From Hirsutella rhossiliensis (Eukaryota > Ascomycota > Sordariomycetes > Hypocreales > Ophiocordycipitaceae): DNA of 64,000 nt. Under the pieces are notes generated by a model, which did no database searches, was not told the origin of the DNA, and worked only from the letters and a program-made list of their open reading frames with translations. The position numbers and the translations under genes were made by a program. This document shows positions 33,284-45,023 of this stretch, one piece after another. Every line of letters begins with the position of its first letter. The stretch's first letter is position 1. The stretch spans positions 682,001 through 746,000 of the forward strand of contig NW_025408684.1 in the NCBI RefSeq assembly GCF_020360975.1, read 5' to 3'.

Positions 33284-34916
33284 TGAGGTCCGAGTGTTGG
33301 GCTTATATACGTATGCGAACGCCGCTTCCATGGACGAGTCAAACGCGGGCCAGCAAATGACATTGATTGACCTGGGGCGTCGAAAACTCGACCCGGCTGC
33401 CTTGCCACCTACATCGACGTTGAGACCTGCACACCACATACAAATACATACATGCTCGCAAGTAATGTATAATGGAGGATCCCATGGAGACTGCCGTAGG
33501 GGGAAAGAGAGGAGCGGACAAAGCCGGACATGTACAGGACCAGATGGGAGCCGACGGTGTTACAAAGGTGAGGAGGAGCAGTTCGAAGCGTCCATCATGA
33601 CGTGACGGCCACGCTCGAAGGGGTGGCGAAAGGGGGGCGAGGGCGAAGAGGAGGACGGCAAAGGACCAGAGAGCTCTCGGTGAGCTGCACACGATGATCG
33701 TCAACTGGAGAATTCGGCTTTGCGGTTTTTTTTGGGGGCCTGGAGTCTTGTTGACCCCGAGCCGAGGGACGTGTTTTGAACCCGGTTTGGTGTCGTGAAG
33801 GGCTGGCGGGGCCGCGTACGACGGTTTACAATAATAAGCTACAGAAGAACAATGGGAATCAGTGGCGCTCGCCAACCTTGCAACCCCCCTGTCTCTCCGA
33901 GGGCTTGGCTCTCTGTTTGGCCGTGACAACGTGAAGCCTCTTATCCTGCTTCTTCCGAGAATTGGTCAGGTGTCGTCGCGTGGCTGTCTGCCAGGTTCCA
34001 CTTGAAGGAAGCCATGGTGATCATCTGGCTTACAGGGACTCCGTTTGCACTGCTTGCTCGGGAGACGGCACCAGTCAAGACAACACGGCTTCATCTTTTT
34101 TGTTCGTCCTTTTCACGGCATTCAAGTGACAATACAAAAGGCGTCTCGCGGAGGGGGGCAACGGTCTGGGCGCTGCTCCTTCCATCCAGTCGAGATCTCT
34201 CCCGATACTGCCGCCCTCGCTCTGTCCACCTCTTGCAGGAAATAGAGAGAGTGTCCTCGGGGAACCACAGCGTAAAGCCCGGATGAAGGGGGTGGTGGTG
34301 GGGGGGGCTTTCAAGGTTCTCGTGAGCTTCCTTGCCGCCAAACCTCGATCCCATCCTTTGATACCGACGACCAAACGGCGAATCTGAAACCTTCATCCCG
34401 TCTCTCTCGTCGATTTTAATTCAAGCCCAACGTCTCCGACGATGGCGGAGAGGGTTCGTCGCGAGTTTCATCGCGCCCGCCGCACGGCTATTTAGGCGCC
34501 TCGCCCGTCCCTGTCCACGGCTCTTCCGCCTTCCCCCGTCCTTCTTCACACCCACTCCTCACCGTCTCTCCTCGCTGCCAGGCAGTCCTCGAAACCGGCC
34601 CTTTTCATGTTGCCCTCTCCGACGGTGGAGGCGTTGCTCCATCCCTTTTCTTTCCCCCAGGGCCAGGTCTTTCAAGGTGGACGAGAGCCTCTCATGTCCT
34701 CTTCGACATCAGCCCTGGCGGCGGCACTAGGCGAGCGCAAGGTATGAAGGATACGAGCTGCCTCTCTCCCTTTGCGCAGAGACATTGCAGCCCGGCTGAT
34801 GCTTTTCTTCATGGTTTCGGATGGTTCGAGCAGCTGATCTCGTCCCAGCAGAAGCATTCCCTCATGTTCGCCCGGACGGCCCAGAACTCTGCACAAGGTA
34901 GTAAATCAATTACACC
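33284..34916. other. Intergenic, with possible 5' exons of the SET gene
   Basis: Mostly non-coding. The part from 34607 may encode extra upstream exons of the SET-domain gene. An ATG at 34607 opens a frame to a GTATGA donor at 34742, a CGCAG acceptor at about 34779 restores an open frame, and a GTAGTA donor at 34895 can splice to an AAAAAAG acceptor just before 34972, in phase. A TATTTA element near 34490 and a pyrimidine-rich leader precede it. One of the required introns would be only 38 nt, so I keep the shorter model. Confidence 0.4.
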
Positions 34917-35939
34917 ATGCCGGTCGTGACGACTTTATCAATTCGACCTCGTCCGCTGACCACCAAAAAAGACTTGCTCCGTGGCCTTCTCCGAGAACTC
35001 GGCTCTGATGGGCTTGTCAATGTCGTACAGGACGGCGACGCCACAAGCAAGTCCGTTATAGCGTCTTCTCTCTCAACGCCCTTCCATGACACAATGTAAG
35101 GACACCAGAACAAAGAAGCGATAGGATCGATGCAAATGCGGGTGCTGTAAAGGGCTGACGATCCCCCAAGCCTAGATGGCGGCCCGTCAGGGGAAACCGC
35201 GAGTGCCCTCGTCTCCTCGTCTGTCGAGTCCTGCAACCTCGCTACCACGGTCGAGATAAGCCTCCCGTCGAGACCCGCCTCCGACGAGCCGTTTGCGCAA
35301 CCGCCCGTGGTCAAGACCTCCGCGGGTCCCCATTTCCGCAATGACTTCTTCGCCGTTGCTCGCTCCGATACGGCCGGCTGGGGCGCATTCGCGGCCAGAA
35401 CCCTTGGACGCGGCGACGTGATACTGAGGGAAAGGCCTTTGATGGTGGCGGATCGGTCAAGCCTATTCAGTGAATTCGACAAGCTGGGTCCAACAGCCAG
35501 GCAACTTGCCCTGAGCCTCCATGCCAACGAGCACTCCAAGCCGGGCACGCCTCTGATCCAAGCCGTCTGGGCCACCAACTGGTATGTCGAGTCCCAAGGC
35601 GTCGTCGCTCTCACCCGAGGCCTGTGAGAAAAGGGGGCTAACATTCGCCAAAGTTTCACCGTCGGAGGGCGGCAGGCTGGCCTCTTCCCCGTCGCAGCAC
35701 GCTTCAACCACGCGTGCTGCCCGGCGCACAACGTCGACTTTCGGTTTGATCACGAATCCGACTGTCTTGAGCTGATCGTGAAGGCCGATCAAGTCGCCGC
35801 GGGGGAGGAGCTGCGGATAAGCTATGGGAGAGACCGCACCGCTGCCGAGCTCTATATGACGTACGGGTTTCGATGCCGATGTGGAGCGTGTAGGGGTCTC
35901 AGCGATAGGGAGGTTTGGAGGCTGACCTCCCAATGGTAG
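34917..35939 (+). CDS. SET-domain protein
   Basis: Exons 34917-35095, 35171-35581 and 35654-35939, 291 residues, frames consistent. Intron 1 uses donor GTAAGG, a CTGAC branch and a CCAAG acceptor; intron 2 uses GTATGT, GCTAAC and CAAAG. The SET fold spans about 105-285: NDFFAVARSDTAGWGAFAAR (substrate/SAM-binding N-SET strand), GDVILRERPLM, then RFNHACCPAHNVDF (the NHxC motif of the SAM pocket), GEELRISYG (catalytic Tyr) and CRCGAC, a post-SET zinc cluster. SET proteins methylate lysine; the short length and the insert between N-SET and core recall the SMYD/SET5 group, though no MYND finger is seen. The target is unknown. The N-terminus is uncertain: upstream exons are possible from 34607. 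Confidence 0.82.
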
Positions 35940-36258
35940 GGCGTTGGTGATAGCACCTTGGACACTGCGTATGGTCTGGATACCAATGATTGGATCAGAG
36001 GGCCAAGCGCTGCTTGGTCAACGGTAGCGTCCACAGTCCGCATGGAAGCGCAAGCGTGTGCTGGGCCTTGGCCACTCTGGACGCGTTCTTGCAAACTCCA
36101 ACACAGGATGATACCGAACGAAGGCAAAGAAAATAAAGCGAAGGGAAAAGAAATACAAAACAGGGCTCGGAAGTCAAGTCGTTACTCTCGTCCAATCTCG
36201 CGTACTGTCAACCCCAGTCTCATTCTTGCGTATCGGCTGCGTCGAGGCTTCCCGGCCC

Positions 36259-38299
36259 CTAGAGATAATTCAGCATCCTAATAACTGCATCCTCTTCATC
36301 CTCGTCCTGCTCTTCCTTCGAGCCGTGCGGCTCAAAGGTCCAATAGCCGTCCTTGTCCTTGGTTAGAGCCACCCTCGACTTGCCTAAATCATCCAAGCCC
36401 TTGGGCACGTCCATCTTCTCTGAGCCCAAGGCGAGGATTCGAAGGTCGATACGACTGAAAAGCATGGGCAAGGAGTCTCCCTTCCAAGCCGACACGTCGT
36501 CTCGAGCCCCGGCCTTGATGGTGCTGACAAGATAGAATAGGCTGATGACGAGGAACAGCGCCGGGTACATCATCCAATACCATTGCACGTGGACGTAATT
36601 GGCCATTTTGGAGGCATTGCCCTCATAATTCGTCCTGTATGGATCGCGAATCGTCCCATGCTCGCGTATCTCGTTGGTCAAACTCAGGCTGAACTTGTCA
36701 ATCCAAGTGCCCAGGTCAACCGTTGCTTGCCACATGGCCTCGACCCAGTCGGAGGAGAAATTGATAACGTCCGAGGCATGCTCGAACTTGCCGTTGGTCA
36801 GAGAATCGATGAAGCTTCGCAAAGCTTTTAGAGAACGGTCCGAGACGCTGAATCGAGACATTTGCTGCGTATTCATGCCTTCGGGAATGCTCACAAACAC
36901 ATGCTCGTCGGAGTGGGCGCTTGTTGCTGCTTCAAAGCGGCTCTCGTCCCATGTGGCCACGACCATCTGCCGCGCCCTGCCATCAGCCACCGACACATTG
37001 TATGCCTTGAGACAGAACCATAGCGCGCACTCGGCTCCGGTCGTGCGTGTTGCTGCTGCCCGCTGTGATATCGTCATGATCTCGAACATGGAGACAAAGG
37101 CTTTCTTCTGGTCGGTGGCGTTGCTCAGACTTCCATTCACAGGATTTACCTGGAACAGGTCCACCTCGGCGCCCTCCAAGAGCGTGGCATTCGTGTTGGC
37201 TGAGATGCCGAAAGAGCAGGACCGCGTCTCTTCTGTGCAATGAACCTTGACCTGGGCGGGAGCGCACCGACCGCAGACTGCAAGGGTCGGGAAGACGGGC
37301 CAGGTGCAATTGGCCGTGTAGCATCGAGGTTCGAGATCGCGAACTTGGGCGGCCAGGATGCCGCTGTAGACGGCCGACTTGGTCGACAGCGCAAGTGAGG
37401 AGCCTGGGCGCCCTGAATCAGCATTCGCCCCTTGCACGCCTGGCGGGGGGTGGTGGTGGTGGTGGTGGCTGTACCATCCTGAATTCCCCTTCGGACAACA
37501 CTGTCCTAGTAGTCGCTTCGGAATGGGGCAGGGGCAGGGCGAAAAGTATCGTTGGTGTACTTGGTCGGATTCTGGACGTAGACGAACATTTGCTGGGAAA
37601 ACGTCTCGAAGCCATGCGTTACTACAATGATCAGGGCCCCGAGACAGGACAAATGTCTGCGAGGCTGACGGTCAGCTGCCAGGGAAACAGGAGCATCACA
37701 GAACATGGAGCACCGGGAAACGAGGGAACCAACAGTCCCTTGAGGCGCCAGAGCAAGGCCAGACTGCCCAGGAATCCTCGCGATGCCTCGTCAAACAACT
37801 TGAAGTCCTCGAGCCGTGCTCGGTTGTGCGTCCGAGCCTGATGCGATTTGGAAACCCAGATCCAGGCTCCCTGGCAGATGCAGGACTCGACGATGCTTCC
37901 AAGAGTAACGCGAACCAGCGTCATGATGGCGATGACAATCATGTCGAGCTCGATGCCGGGCTCGAAGTGAGGAGCAAGTTTGCCGTCGAAATGCCACAGC
38001 ACCAAAGCAAGGGTGACGATTCCGCCGATGCAGAGGGCGGCACATCTGTACTCGTCGGCCCACCACCTGAACGAGGACTTGTGGTGCCGCTTCTGGTGAG
38101 TCCGGGGCACATTGTGTCCGAGGTTGGTTTCTCCCTCTACATCGTTTTCGTCTGCCGCGCCGTCATGAACAGAAGGAAGCCCGCGATCTCCGACGTCCAA
38201 AACGCCGTTTCCGTCTTTGTTGCTGTTTATGTTGCTGTTACTGTTGCTGGTGTTTAGTCTCCGGAGACGCAGATAGGGTGAGCCGTTCACTGTGGCCAT
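36259..38299 (-). CDS. DUF3176 membrane protein, central junction uncertain
   Basis: N- and C-terminal parts clearly belong to the fungal DUF3176 family. Exon 1 is 38299-37734 (an in-frame ATG also exists at 38434), with two N-terminal helices (CIGGIVTLALVLWHFDG and IVIAIMTLVRVTLGSIVE) and the family motif FDEASRGFLGSLALLW. Intron 1 (37657-37733, donor GTTGGT) leads to CLGALIIVVTHGFETFSQQM. Then an in-frame TAG occurs at 37508-37506. An open model is obtained by splicing 37560-37469 (donor GTACAC, acceptor TACAG), which puts a His/Pro run before GANADSGRP; total 623 residues. The C-terminal part has the extracellular Cys pairs (CYTANCTWP, CGRC) and a last helix YPALFLVISLFYLVSTI. The family's function is unknown. 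It may be intact or freshly broken. Confidence 0.68.
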
Positions 38300-39495
38300 G
38301 CTGGCTGCTGTCGGTGCTTGGGTCTTCTCCGATGGTCCAGTGTCGCCGCTCTTGGCGGTGCAAGGCTGAGGATGACAATTTGAAGATAAGACATGCTCTC
38401 GATACCCTTTCGTCCCCGACTTTGTTGCAGGCATCCCGCCTTCTCCTGCCTTTCCCGATAAAGCGAGCAGGTAAGGACAAAGTCCACAAGCTCATGCCTC
38501 TCCATGGATAGGTAGGTAAGTGGGTGGGTGGATATCTCCTGTCGATATCTCCTGTCTACACTTACTTCGAGGAAGATAGCCAGGTAGGCACCAACTACTG
38601 CCTGCTATCCGAGGCAGGCGAAGCAGAGAAGAATGAAGGTGCTCCAGGGCTGACCAAGACGTGGCTCCCCGGGAATCCGGCTGCCCTGCCTCGCATTGGC
38701 TAGTTAGTGGCTGGTTGGCGTGAGCGAGAGACGCTCTATCGAGTAGACATCCGGCCGGTTATGGCTCTGAGGCGTAAGAGGACACTAGCACGACTCGGAA
38801 CTGACAAGATGCAGAAGTGGCCCGGAGGGGGCTTGTCAGTCAGTTTGAACTCCTAGAATTAATGTCTTGCGGACGAAGTAGCTTGATAGATACCAGGGGT
38901 TGTGATAGATGCTGTGCCAGTCCAATACCAAAGCCCGGCGAATCGTCCGCGAGCCGGCAGACGAGAGAGTTTCCCTCGGCCGCTGCAGTCATTGCGCACA
39001 CATTCGCTTGTAAGGCTCATGGCGGCCAGGCCCGTCTCCCGAGTCCCTCCACTCATGCTGTTTCTCCCCCGTCTTGTGTCGTAACACTCAGCACGCCGTT
39101 GACGAGTTAGAGGATCACTTGCTCTTGTGCACATGCCAATCCAAATGGACGGCGAGCCCGCTGGCTTGCACCAGCTGGCCCGTATCAGGTCAGAGCCAAG
39201 TACGACAGCCGCCCTCCACCGGCTTCCAAAAGCCAGTCCCAGATTCCACCACAATCAAGTTGCTCCAACTCCTATCGCTCTGGGCCCATGCCAAGTCAGC
39301 CCCAGTGGCGGTGGCATGCGTCGGCCATCGCAGTTTGATGCGCGATTTTCCGGGCCGGCGCCAGGCGGGATTGGGTGCCTAGACGTGTCTGCGAATATGA
39401 CCAAAAAACGGGATTTCCTTTCAACCCCTTTATGGCGGGAAACTCAGCTGATGAGCCCTTTACGACGCGCGCCAGGCTAGCTCGAGCTGTCCATT
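38300..39495. other. Intergenic, no gene seen
   Basis: Contains a short GATAGGTAGGTAAGTGGGTGGG element near 38511 and a duplicated TATCTCCTGTC unit near 38531-38556. The first 135 bases could extend the DUF3176 protein at its N-terminus. Confidence 0.45.
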
Positions 39496-41085
39496 TTAAT
39501 CCCAGTACCGGATCTCTCCCTCCAGGCCCGCCGTGGCCACCTTGCTGGTTTCCTGCGGATGCCACCTCACGCACGTCACGGCCTGGCTCCCCGCCTTTAG
39601 TTTGTGATACATCTTGCACGTCTTCCAGTCCCAGAAGCACACGTAGCCCCCCGAGTCTCCAGAGGCCAAGAACTGGCCGTCTGGGCTGCAGTCGAGGTCA
39701 ATGGCCAGGCCAGCATTGTTGTGTCCGCGATAGCTCTTCTTCCGGTTCTGTCGAAACTTGTCATTGGCGCCGTAAACCAGTATTTGGTTGTCCGAGCTCT
39801 GGTACGCCACGTATTTGCCGCTGGAGTGAAGCGTCGAATTCGTCATGGGGTACATGTCGGGCTCGGCAATGTATTTGATTGGGACGGGGATGTTGTAGTC
39901 CCACGCGCGAAGCGACTTGTCGTCAGACGTGGTCATGAAGCGGCGGTTTTGATCCACAAAGGTAATAGTGTTGATGGCGGCGAGGTGATGGTCGTATTCT
40001 TGCACCATCTCGTTTGGCGTCCGCGTGTCGAATTGAACAATCTTCTTGTCTGACATGCCGGCCAGAAACTCATTGGCATGTTCGGGGTCGGGGTTGAACT
40101 TGATGACATGAGGCGTTTTCCCAGTCGTGAATTTGCTTATGCAAGTACCGGTTTCCGTGTCCCACAGCTTAATCATCCTGTCATAGGACGAAGACAGGAA
40201 CTGTGTGCCCGAGAAGTTGAAGCATATGTCCGAAATTGCTTTGGAGTGCCCAGAGTACGTGCGCAGAAGCTGCCTTTCGTGATAAACGTCGCGGATCTTG
40301 ACAGTGGAGTCGGCGCTGGATGAAAGAAGTAAGTGGCCGGAGCTGGGGAAGAAGCGCAGCGCCGTGACCGCCATGGAATGGTCTTTCCAGGCGTGGATCT
40401 GCTTCTTCGGGATGTAATTCGTGGTACTCCCCACGTCCTTGCGCAAGTCGATGTCGAGGTCTTGCGGAACGTGCATGTACGTTCTGCCCTGGTAGTCGTG
40501 CTCTTCCACACCATGTAGCGTCGTCGTCTCGTCCCCCAGCTCCTCGACCTCTTTCCGCCGCGCAATCGCTGCAGCCGGAGCCCGCACGACGGTACCGCTC
40601 TCCACGACGTCCTCGTCCTCGTCAATAACTTCAAACTCTTCGTCGCTTTGCAGAACCTCGCCCTTTCCAACCACCTCGTACTCGTCTCTTGAGTACTTGG
40701 CCCAAGGTCCGACGTAGGATCCGGGGCCTTCAGTGATGGTAGCATCGCCCTTGTTTTGCCTGCCAGCACGTATCCGTGCTGCTTCGTCTTTCAGTACCGC
40801 GCCGCTCTGGTACTCTCTCTCCGGCCCCCCCTTCCTCTCCACCGCCCTATGCTTGCTCCGAAATGTATGCTCGCTCAAAAATGTCTCCTCGGCATGGCCT
40901 GTCAAGACATTCTTTCGTTTCTGGGCACTCGGGTCGTCCTTGAACGGGTTTGCGGGGCCGAGGACGGGCTTTGCTAAGTTCTCCGCGGAGTAGGGCACAA
41001 CCGCATGATCTGCTTCAGCTTGTTGACGAACAATGAGTGCGTCCTGCGGCGGCAGATTTGGCGGATACTCTCCAAAGTCTGCCAT
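39496..41085 (-). CDS. PRP17: Pre-mRNA-processing factor 17 (CDC40)
   Basis: Intronless, 529 residues. A WD40 protein of the catalytic spliceosome, needed for the second transesterification step. The N-terminus MADFGEYPPNLPPQDALIVRQQ, the PFKDDP...KRKNVLTGHAEE segment, and DYQGRTYMHVPQDLDIDL are diagnostic for PRP17/CDC40. Seven WD repeats fill about residues 225-529, including HSMAVTALRFFPSSGHLLLS, GHSKAISDICFNFSGTQFLS and a C-terminal IRYWD that closes the propeller. Length matches family members in filamentous fungi. The protein ends immediately after the last WD strand, as in other species. Confidence 0.96.
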   Translation of the reverse strand: MADFGEYPPNLPPQDALIVRQQAEADHAVVPYSAENLAKPVLGPANPFKDDPSAQKRKNVLTGHAEETFLSEHTFRSKHRAVERKGGPEREYQSGAVLKDEAARIRAGRQNKGDATITEGPGSYVGPWAKYSRDEYEVVGKGEVLQSDEEFEVIDEDEDVVESGTVVRAPAAAIARRKEVEELGDETTTLHGVEEHDYQGRTYMHVPQDLDIDLRKDVGSTTNYIPKKQIHAWKDHSMAVTALRFFPSSGHLLLSSSADSTVKIRDVYHERQLLRTYSGHSKAISDICFNFSGTQFLSSSYDRMIKLWDTETGTCISKFTTGKTPHVIKFNPDPEHANEFLAGMSDKKIVQFDTRTPNEMVQEYDHHLAAINTITFVDQNRRFMTTSDDKSLRAWDYNIPVPIKYIAEPDMYPMTNSTLHSSGKYVAYQSSDNQILVYGANDKFRQNRKKSYRGHNNAGLAIDLDCSPDGQFLASGDSGGYVCFWDWKTCKMYHKLKAGSQAVTCVRWHPQETSKVATAGLEGEIRYWD

Positions 41086-41785
41086 TCCGAATTGCTTTGG
41101 GGATGGTAGAGATCCCGCTTAGATCAGAAAAGGCAGAAAGACGGCATCGACTTTGGGTTTATTCGCTTTCGAAAGCAAAGTGCTCTGATACTGGGTTCGG
41201 AGGGATTCTGTTCGTGAGAGTCTGCGCTGGGGGAGCCAAAACAGGCGTAGGTGACGGGGGACGAAATCTACTGGGCGCTGGTCGCGCGATGCATTTTTGG
41301 GTTCCGCGATGGGAGAGCCAAGGGTACATATCGTCACGTGATTGGCTGGCCACATGGATGTCGTGATGTCCTCTGATTTGTATCACCAACCGTTTCACTG
41401 CAGCGCAACGGCATTTGAAAGAGACTCCACAAGGCATCATTCAGGATTTATCATTATTCTGTCATGTCGAGGGGGGAAACCACAGCGAGTATGGCACCAC
41501 GAAGCCGTGAGATAGTTCCCTCAAGAGTGAAGTTGCTCTACGTGTAACCTCCAAAAACGCCACAGGGACTGTGCCCAAGACTCTCCAATGTTGTGCGATT
41601 TTCCAGCCGTCAACTCGTCATGTACTGAGCCAAAGGTCTCATCCGGGGACCGTCCTCCATCCGTTTCAAGCCAACGTGAGCATCTTGTCTCGACGGCTCT
41701 GGCGTCAAAGCGAACACCATGAGGTCAAGCTTGTCAAAACGTGTTGTGATTCACGCGTAAACAGCTTGCCGGCCGATAAATATCT
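41086..41785. other. Intergenic, no gene seen
   Basis: 700 bases between the PRP17 promoter and the 3' end of the cornichon gene. Nothing coding was recognised. Confidence 0.5.
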
Positions 41786-42415
41786 TTAGGAGGACTCGTC
41801 TCGGATGAGTGCCACAATCATGCTGTAGAGATAGAAGAAGAACATGATTAGGTGGAAGGCGAGTTTGGCAAAGGACTCCTGTTGGCTATTATTAGTCGCA
41901 GAACAATCTTCGGGAGGCTCCAGGCACATACCTTCTTATGGACGTTCAATTTTCGGAATATTTCGGTGGCATCCAGCAAATGGGTATTGTCCACGATCCT
42001 GCCAACCGATTAGCCATGCTCCGGGACTCGGGACGTGTGCCACAAGGGTGGAAGCCTCACTTCTTGGCATTCCAGGCGAGAAGGGGTAGATTGAGGACGA
42101 GGGCCAGCCAGTAGCCGTTTATCAGGAACAAGAAGGTTAGGAAGCCATGTACAGCCGCCTCGGGAACGATATAAGCGTTTAGGCGATTGCAGAGCTCAAT
42201 AGGGTTGATGTAGTCACTGCAGCAATACCAGTTAGCCAGGGACTCCATGGGAACCTCGAGGATACGCCGGCTGGCCGACAGAGTCAGCGAGCAACAGGTA
42301 TGTCGTCTTACCATTCCAAGTCGCTGTACATGATGGTGAAGAAAACCTGGAGGAAGAGGTTGACGGCGTTGATCAACACCGCCAACAGGTAGAGCCACGC
42401 TTCTCCAGACATCAT
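41786..42415 (-). CDS. ERV14: Cornichon-family ER cargo receptor
   Basis: Four exons: 42415-42312, 42216-42061, 41998-41932 and 41878-41786, giving 139 residues, the family length. It loads membrane cargo into COPII vesicles leaving the ER; yeast Erv14 handles Axl2 and many plasma-membrane proteins. The first helix ([20 protein letters not shown]) is followed by [22 protein letters not shown], the cornichon signature, a second helix pair ([20 protein letters not shown]), then [20 protein letters not shown] and a final helix. The IFRKLN segment corresponds to the COPII-binding loop of Erv14 (IFRTL). Two adjacent ATGs start the frame; the first is used. Introns are 95, 62 and 53 nt with standard signals (donors GTAAGA, GTGAGG, GTATGT). 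Confidence 0.97.
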
Positions 42416-43500
42416 GATAGTCGGTTGTTGTCGCAAGCGGACGAGAGTCGGTCAAATGTTTGTGAGGCTGTAAGGGAGGAGGTGGCGACCAAGATAGCTG
42501 TCGTCCAGCTCGTTCGGCTATTGCACGAAGCTCCGGATGCGGCGCAAAATAAGATGAGTGGGTCGGTCGAGCCGGGCAGACCCGAGAAGCGCGTCAGATG
42601 CTTGGTATAGGCGAGAGGGGTCGATAACCGTAAGGTCAGGACGCGAGAGCGGCTCAGAGGCTGGCGACCTGAGAGGTGGTGAGAGGCAGGACAATGTTTG
42701 TGTGGGGGATGGGGGTTGGTCACCTCTGCTAGGTCGTCTGCTATCAGGTACGAAGTACGATAATGGAGGGAGCTCGTGGTGGGCGGGACGGCCTCAGGTG
42801 GAAATTTTCTGGCAGCCGCGGGTGGCCCGTGCTCGGGCGTAGCTTTTGCTGCACAGTACCTCAGTAAGCTTGGTATCTCACCTCGCCTCACCTGGAGGGA
42901 GGTACCTGAGCTACCTCCAGGGCCTGCCAAACAGCCGCCATTTCGTGCAGTAAACAAGCGCCTCAATGTACCAGGACCTCGGGTCAGGTAAAACACCTCC
43001 CTGCACACAATCGCGCCCTTTGTGCTACGCCTCTGGCTTCGGGTGTTGGGCTCCAAGTACCCGAGTTAGACGGTACCGCAGCTCGGCGGGCTAACATTCT
43101 GTCGCAGACCATCTCAGGGCACCAGTGACGCGAGATACCAAGCGGCAATCTCGGAATCACCCACGTTGATGTGGAGGGGGCCACCGTGGAGAAGTCAAGT
43201 CATTGGGTTGACCAAATAGACTACATCTGCCTGCATCACGGCGTCTGCTCTCTAGCCTCGTCTACAAAGTGCGCAACACGCCCGGCTCTCCAGGTAGTTT
43301 AGCAGGAATTATGCTAAGCATCGCTTTCCAGATGACGGCGGCTCACCGCGCCAAAGGTCTTTCGAACAGCCGCAGAATGGGTGCGTACAATCATTCAAAG
43401 CGAAGCCACCCCCTGGCGCGGCGCTGGCTCTACCTCTTCTGAACACGTGTATTGCTTGTACCGGGATTCTTTCTCAGCTTTCGTCCAAGTCGGCCATCCA
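42416..43500. other. Intergenic, no gene seen
   Basis: Upstream region of the cornichon gene and 3' flank of MAP1. It includes a GGAGGGAGGTACC... stretch near 42893. No coding exon was recognised. Confidence 0.5.
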
Positions 43501-45023
43501 TCACTGTCCTACTCCAGACGTCGCGGCCGTCTCGCCAACCGGCATTGTTGCAGGACCACCAGGTGAGTCCTCCTTCCTCGCCGTCAGAATCTCCACTCCA
43601 TCTTCCGTGACGAGAAGGGTATGCTCTGTCTAGCCTGTCAGAATGCGATTCCCCGCGGGGGTAGTGATATGTTTTCGTGGCGTCCGTCTCACCAAATTGG
43701 GCCGTTCGCTTCCCGTCTATCGTGGTACTAGTCCAGTTGTCCGGCCAAGTAATGTCTCGGTACTTGCCCAAAGCAATCATGGGCTCGATGGTAAACGTCA
43801 TGCCGGGCTTGCACTCGCCGACAGCCTTGTTCTTGGAGTAGTGCGGCACGTTCGGGGCGCAGTGGAAGAGTGAGTTGATTCCATGCCCGCAATATGTTCG
43901 GATGACGCTGCAATTCTTCTTTTTGGCGTGCTTCTCAATAATGTTGCCAAATTCGCGGATCAGTATGCCCGGTTTGACGGCTTCGATGGCCTCTGCGAGG
44001 CACTCCCGTGCTGCCTCTACAACGCGCACGTTCTCCGGGTCGGCCAAGGCCTTGTCGCCAATGTAGTACGTTTCGTTAAGGTCGGCGTGATAGCCCTCGT
44101 GGTAGAGAGAAATGTCAATGTTGAGTATGTCGCCGTCAAGTAGGACGCGCTGGTCAGGAATCCCGTGGCAGATGACCTCGTTGACTGAGGTGCAGCAAGA
44201 CTTGGGGAAGTGATTGTAGTTGAGAGGCGACGGATAGGACTGGGACGGGGGCGTTAGAATCTCAGCTATCGCTCCGGCGCGTCCCGGGCCTTGCTCTCGT
44301 ATTTCTCTCCTCGTGTTGTGCGTCCGCACGTTGGAATCGACCACCTTCTCTCTCCTGTGTACTCCCGGTCACCCTCAACAAGAGCGCTCCCCGCCGACGG
44401 TCACTCACATTTCTCTCTATGCACGCCTTGTGGACGACGTCGTCGATGTAGTCGGTCGTGACACCGGGTTTTGCGGCGGCGGCGGCAATATCGAGCACCT
44501 CGCGGGCCAGCCGGCAGCTCTTGCGCATGGCGTCCTGGCCCTTGGCGTCAAGAATATCGATCTTGTTCCGGTTGACCAGAGAGCGGCTGTACTTTGGGTT
44601 TCCATCCTGCCACCAGACGGGATGGGGAATCGACTTGGGCAGGGTTCGATGCTCCGACAGAGGATAGACGGGGCGCAGTGGGCCGGAGAAGGGGAAGCTC
44701 GGAAACGGATTATAGAAGCCGGTAGCTGGATCTGGTGAGATTGCTTTCGGCGGGATGAGATGGTGGAGGATATTACTTTGCTTCTTGTGGGCGCTCTTGT
44801 GGTTGCTCTTGTGGGGGGGGAAATGGTCAGACGAGAAAACGGTTGCAGCTACGGGGGTGAGCTTATCATGAGAACATACCCAGTTCTTCTTGAAGCAGTC
44901 TTGGGAGCAGAAATAGCTGTCCTTGATGCCGAGCTTCAAGCATGTCGGGCACTGCAACGACCCAGCCTCGTTGTCGCAGTCTACTCCCAGGCACTTCTTC
45001 TTGGCCGGCGGCTCAGACGTCAT
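43501..45023 (-). CDS. MAP1: Methionine aminopeptidase 1
   Basis: Four exons: 45023-44880, 44807-44409, 44239-43693 and 43625-43501, giving 404 residues. It removes initiator Met from nascent chains when the next residue is small. The N-terminus has the eukaryote-specific double zinc finger ([30 protein letters not shown], then HKSAHKK) that docks on ribosomes. The pita-bread catalytic domain shows [30 protein letters not shown] (metal-binding Asp pair), YCGHGI (His), FTIEPM (Glu) and [11 protein letters not shown] (Glu). Introns are 72, 169 and 67 nt; the last uses acceptor TAGACAG, required to give [10 protein letters not shown]. An in-frame ATG at 45092 exists, but the start [10 protein letters not shown] matches the family. 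Confidence 0.95.

Noticed and set aside
31973..33439. 488-codon frame on the minus strand
   Set aside because: Much of it is the antisense of the F-box gene, which has clear domain features on the plus strand.
34910..35731. 273-codon frame on the minus strand
   Set aside because: Antisense shadow of the SET-domain exons.
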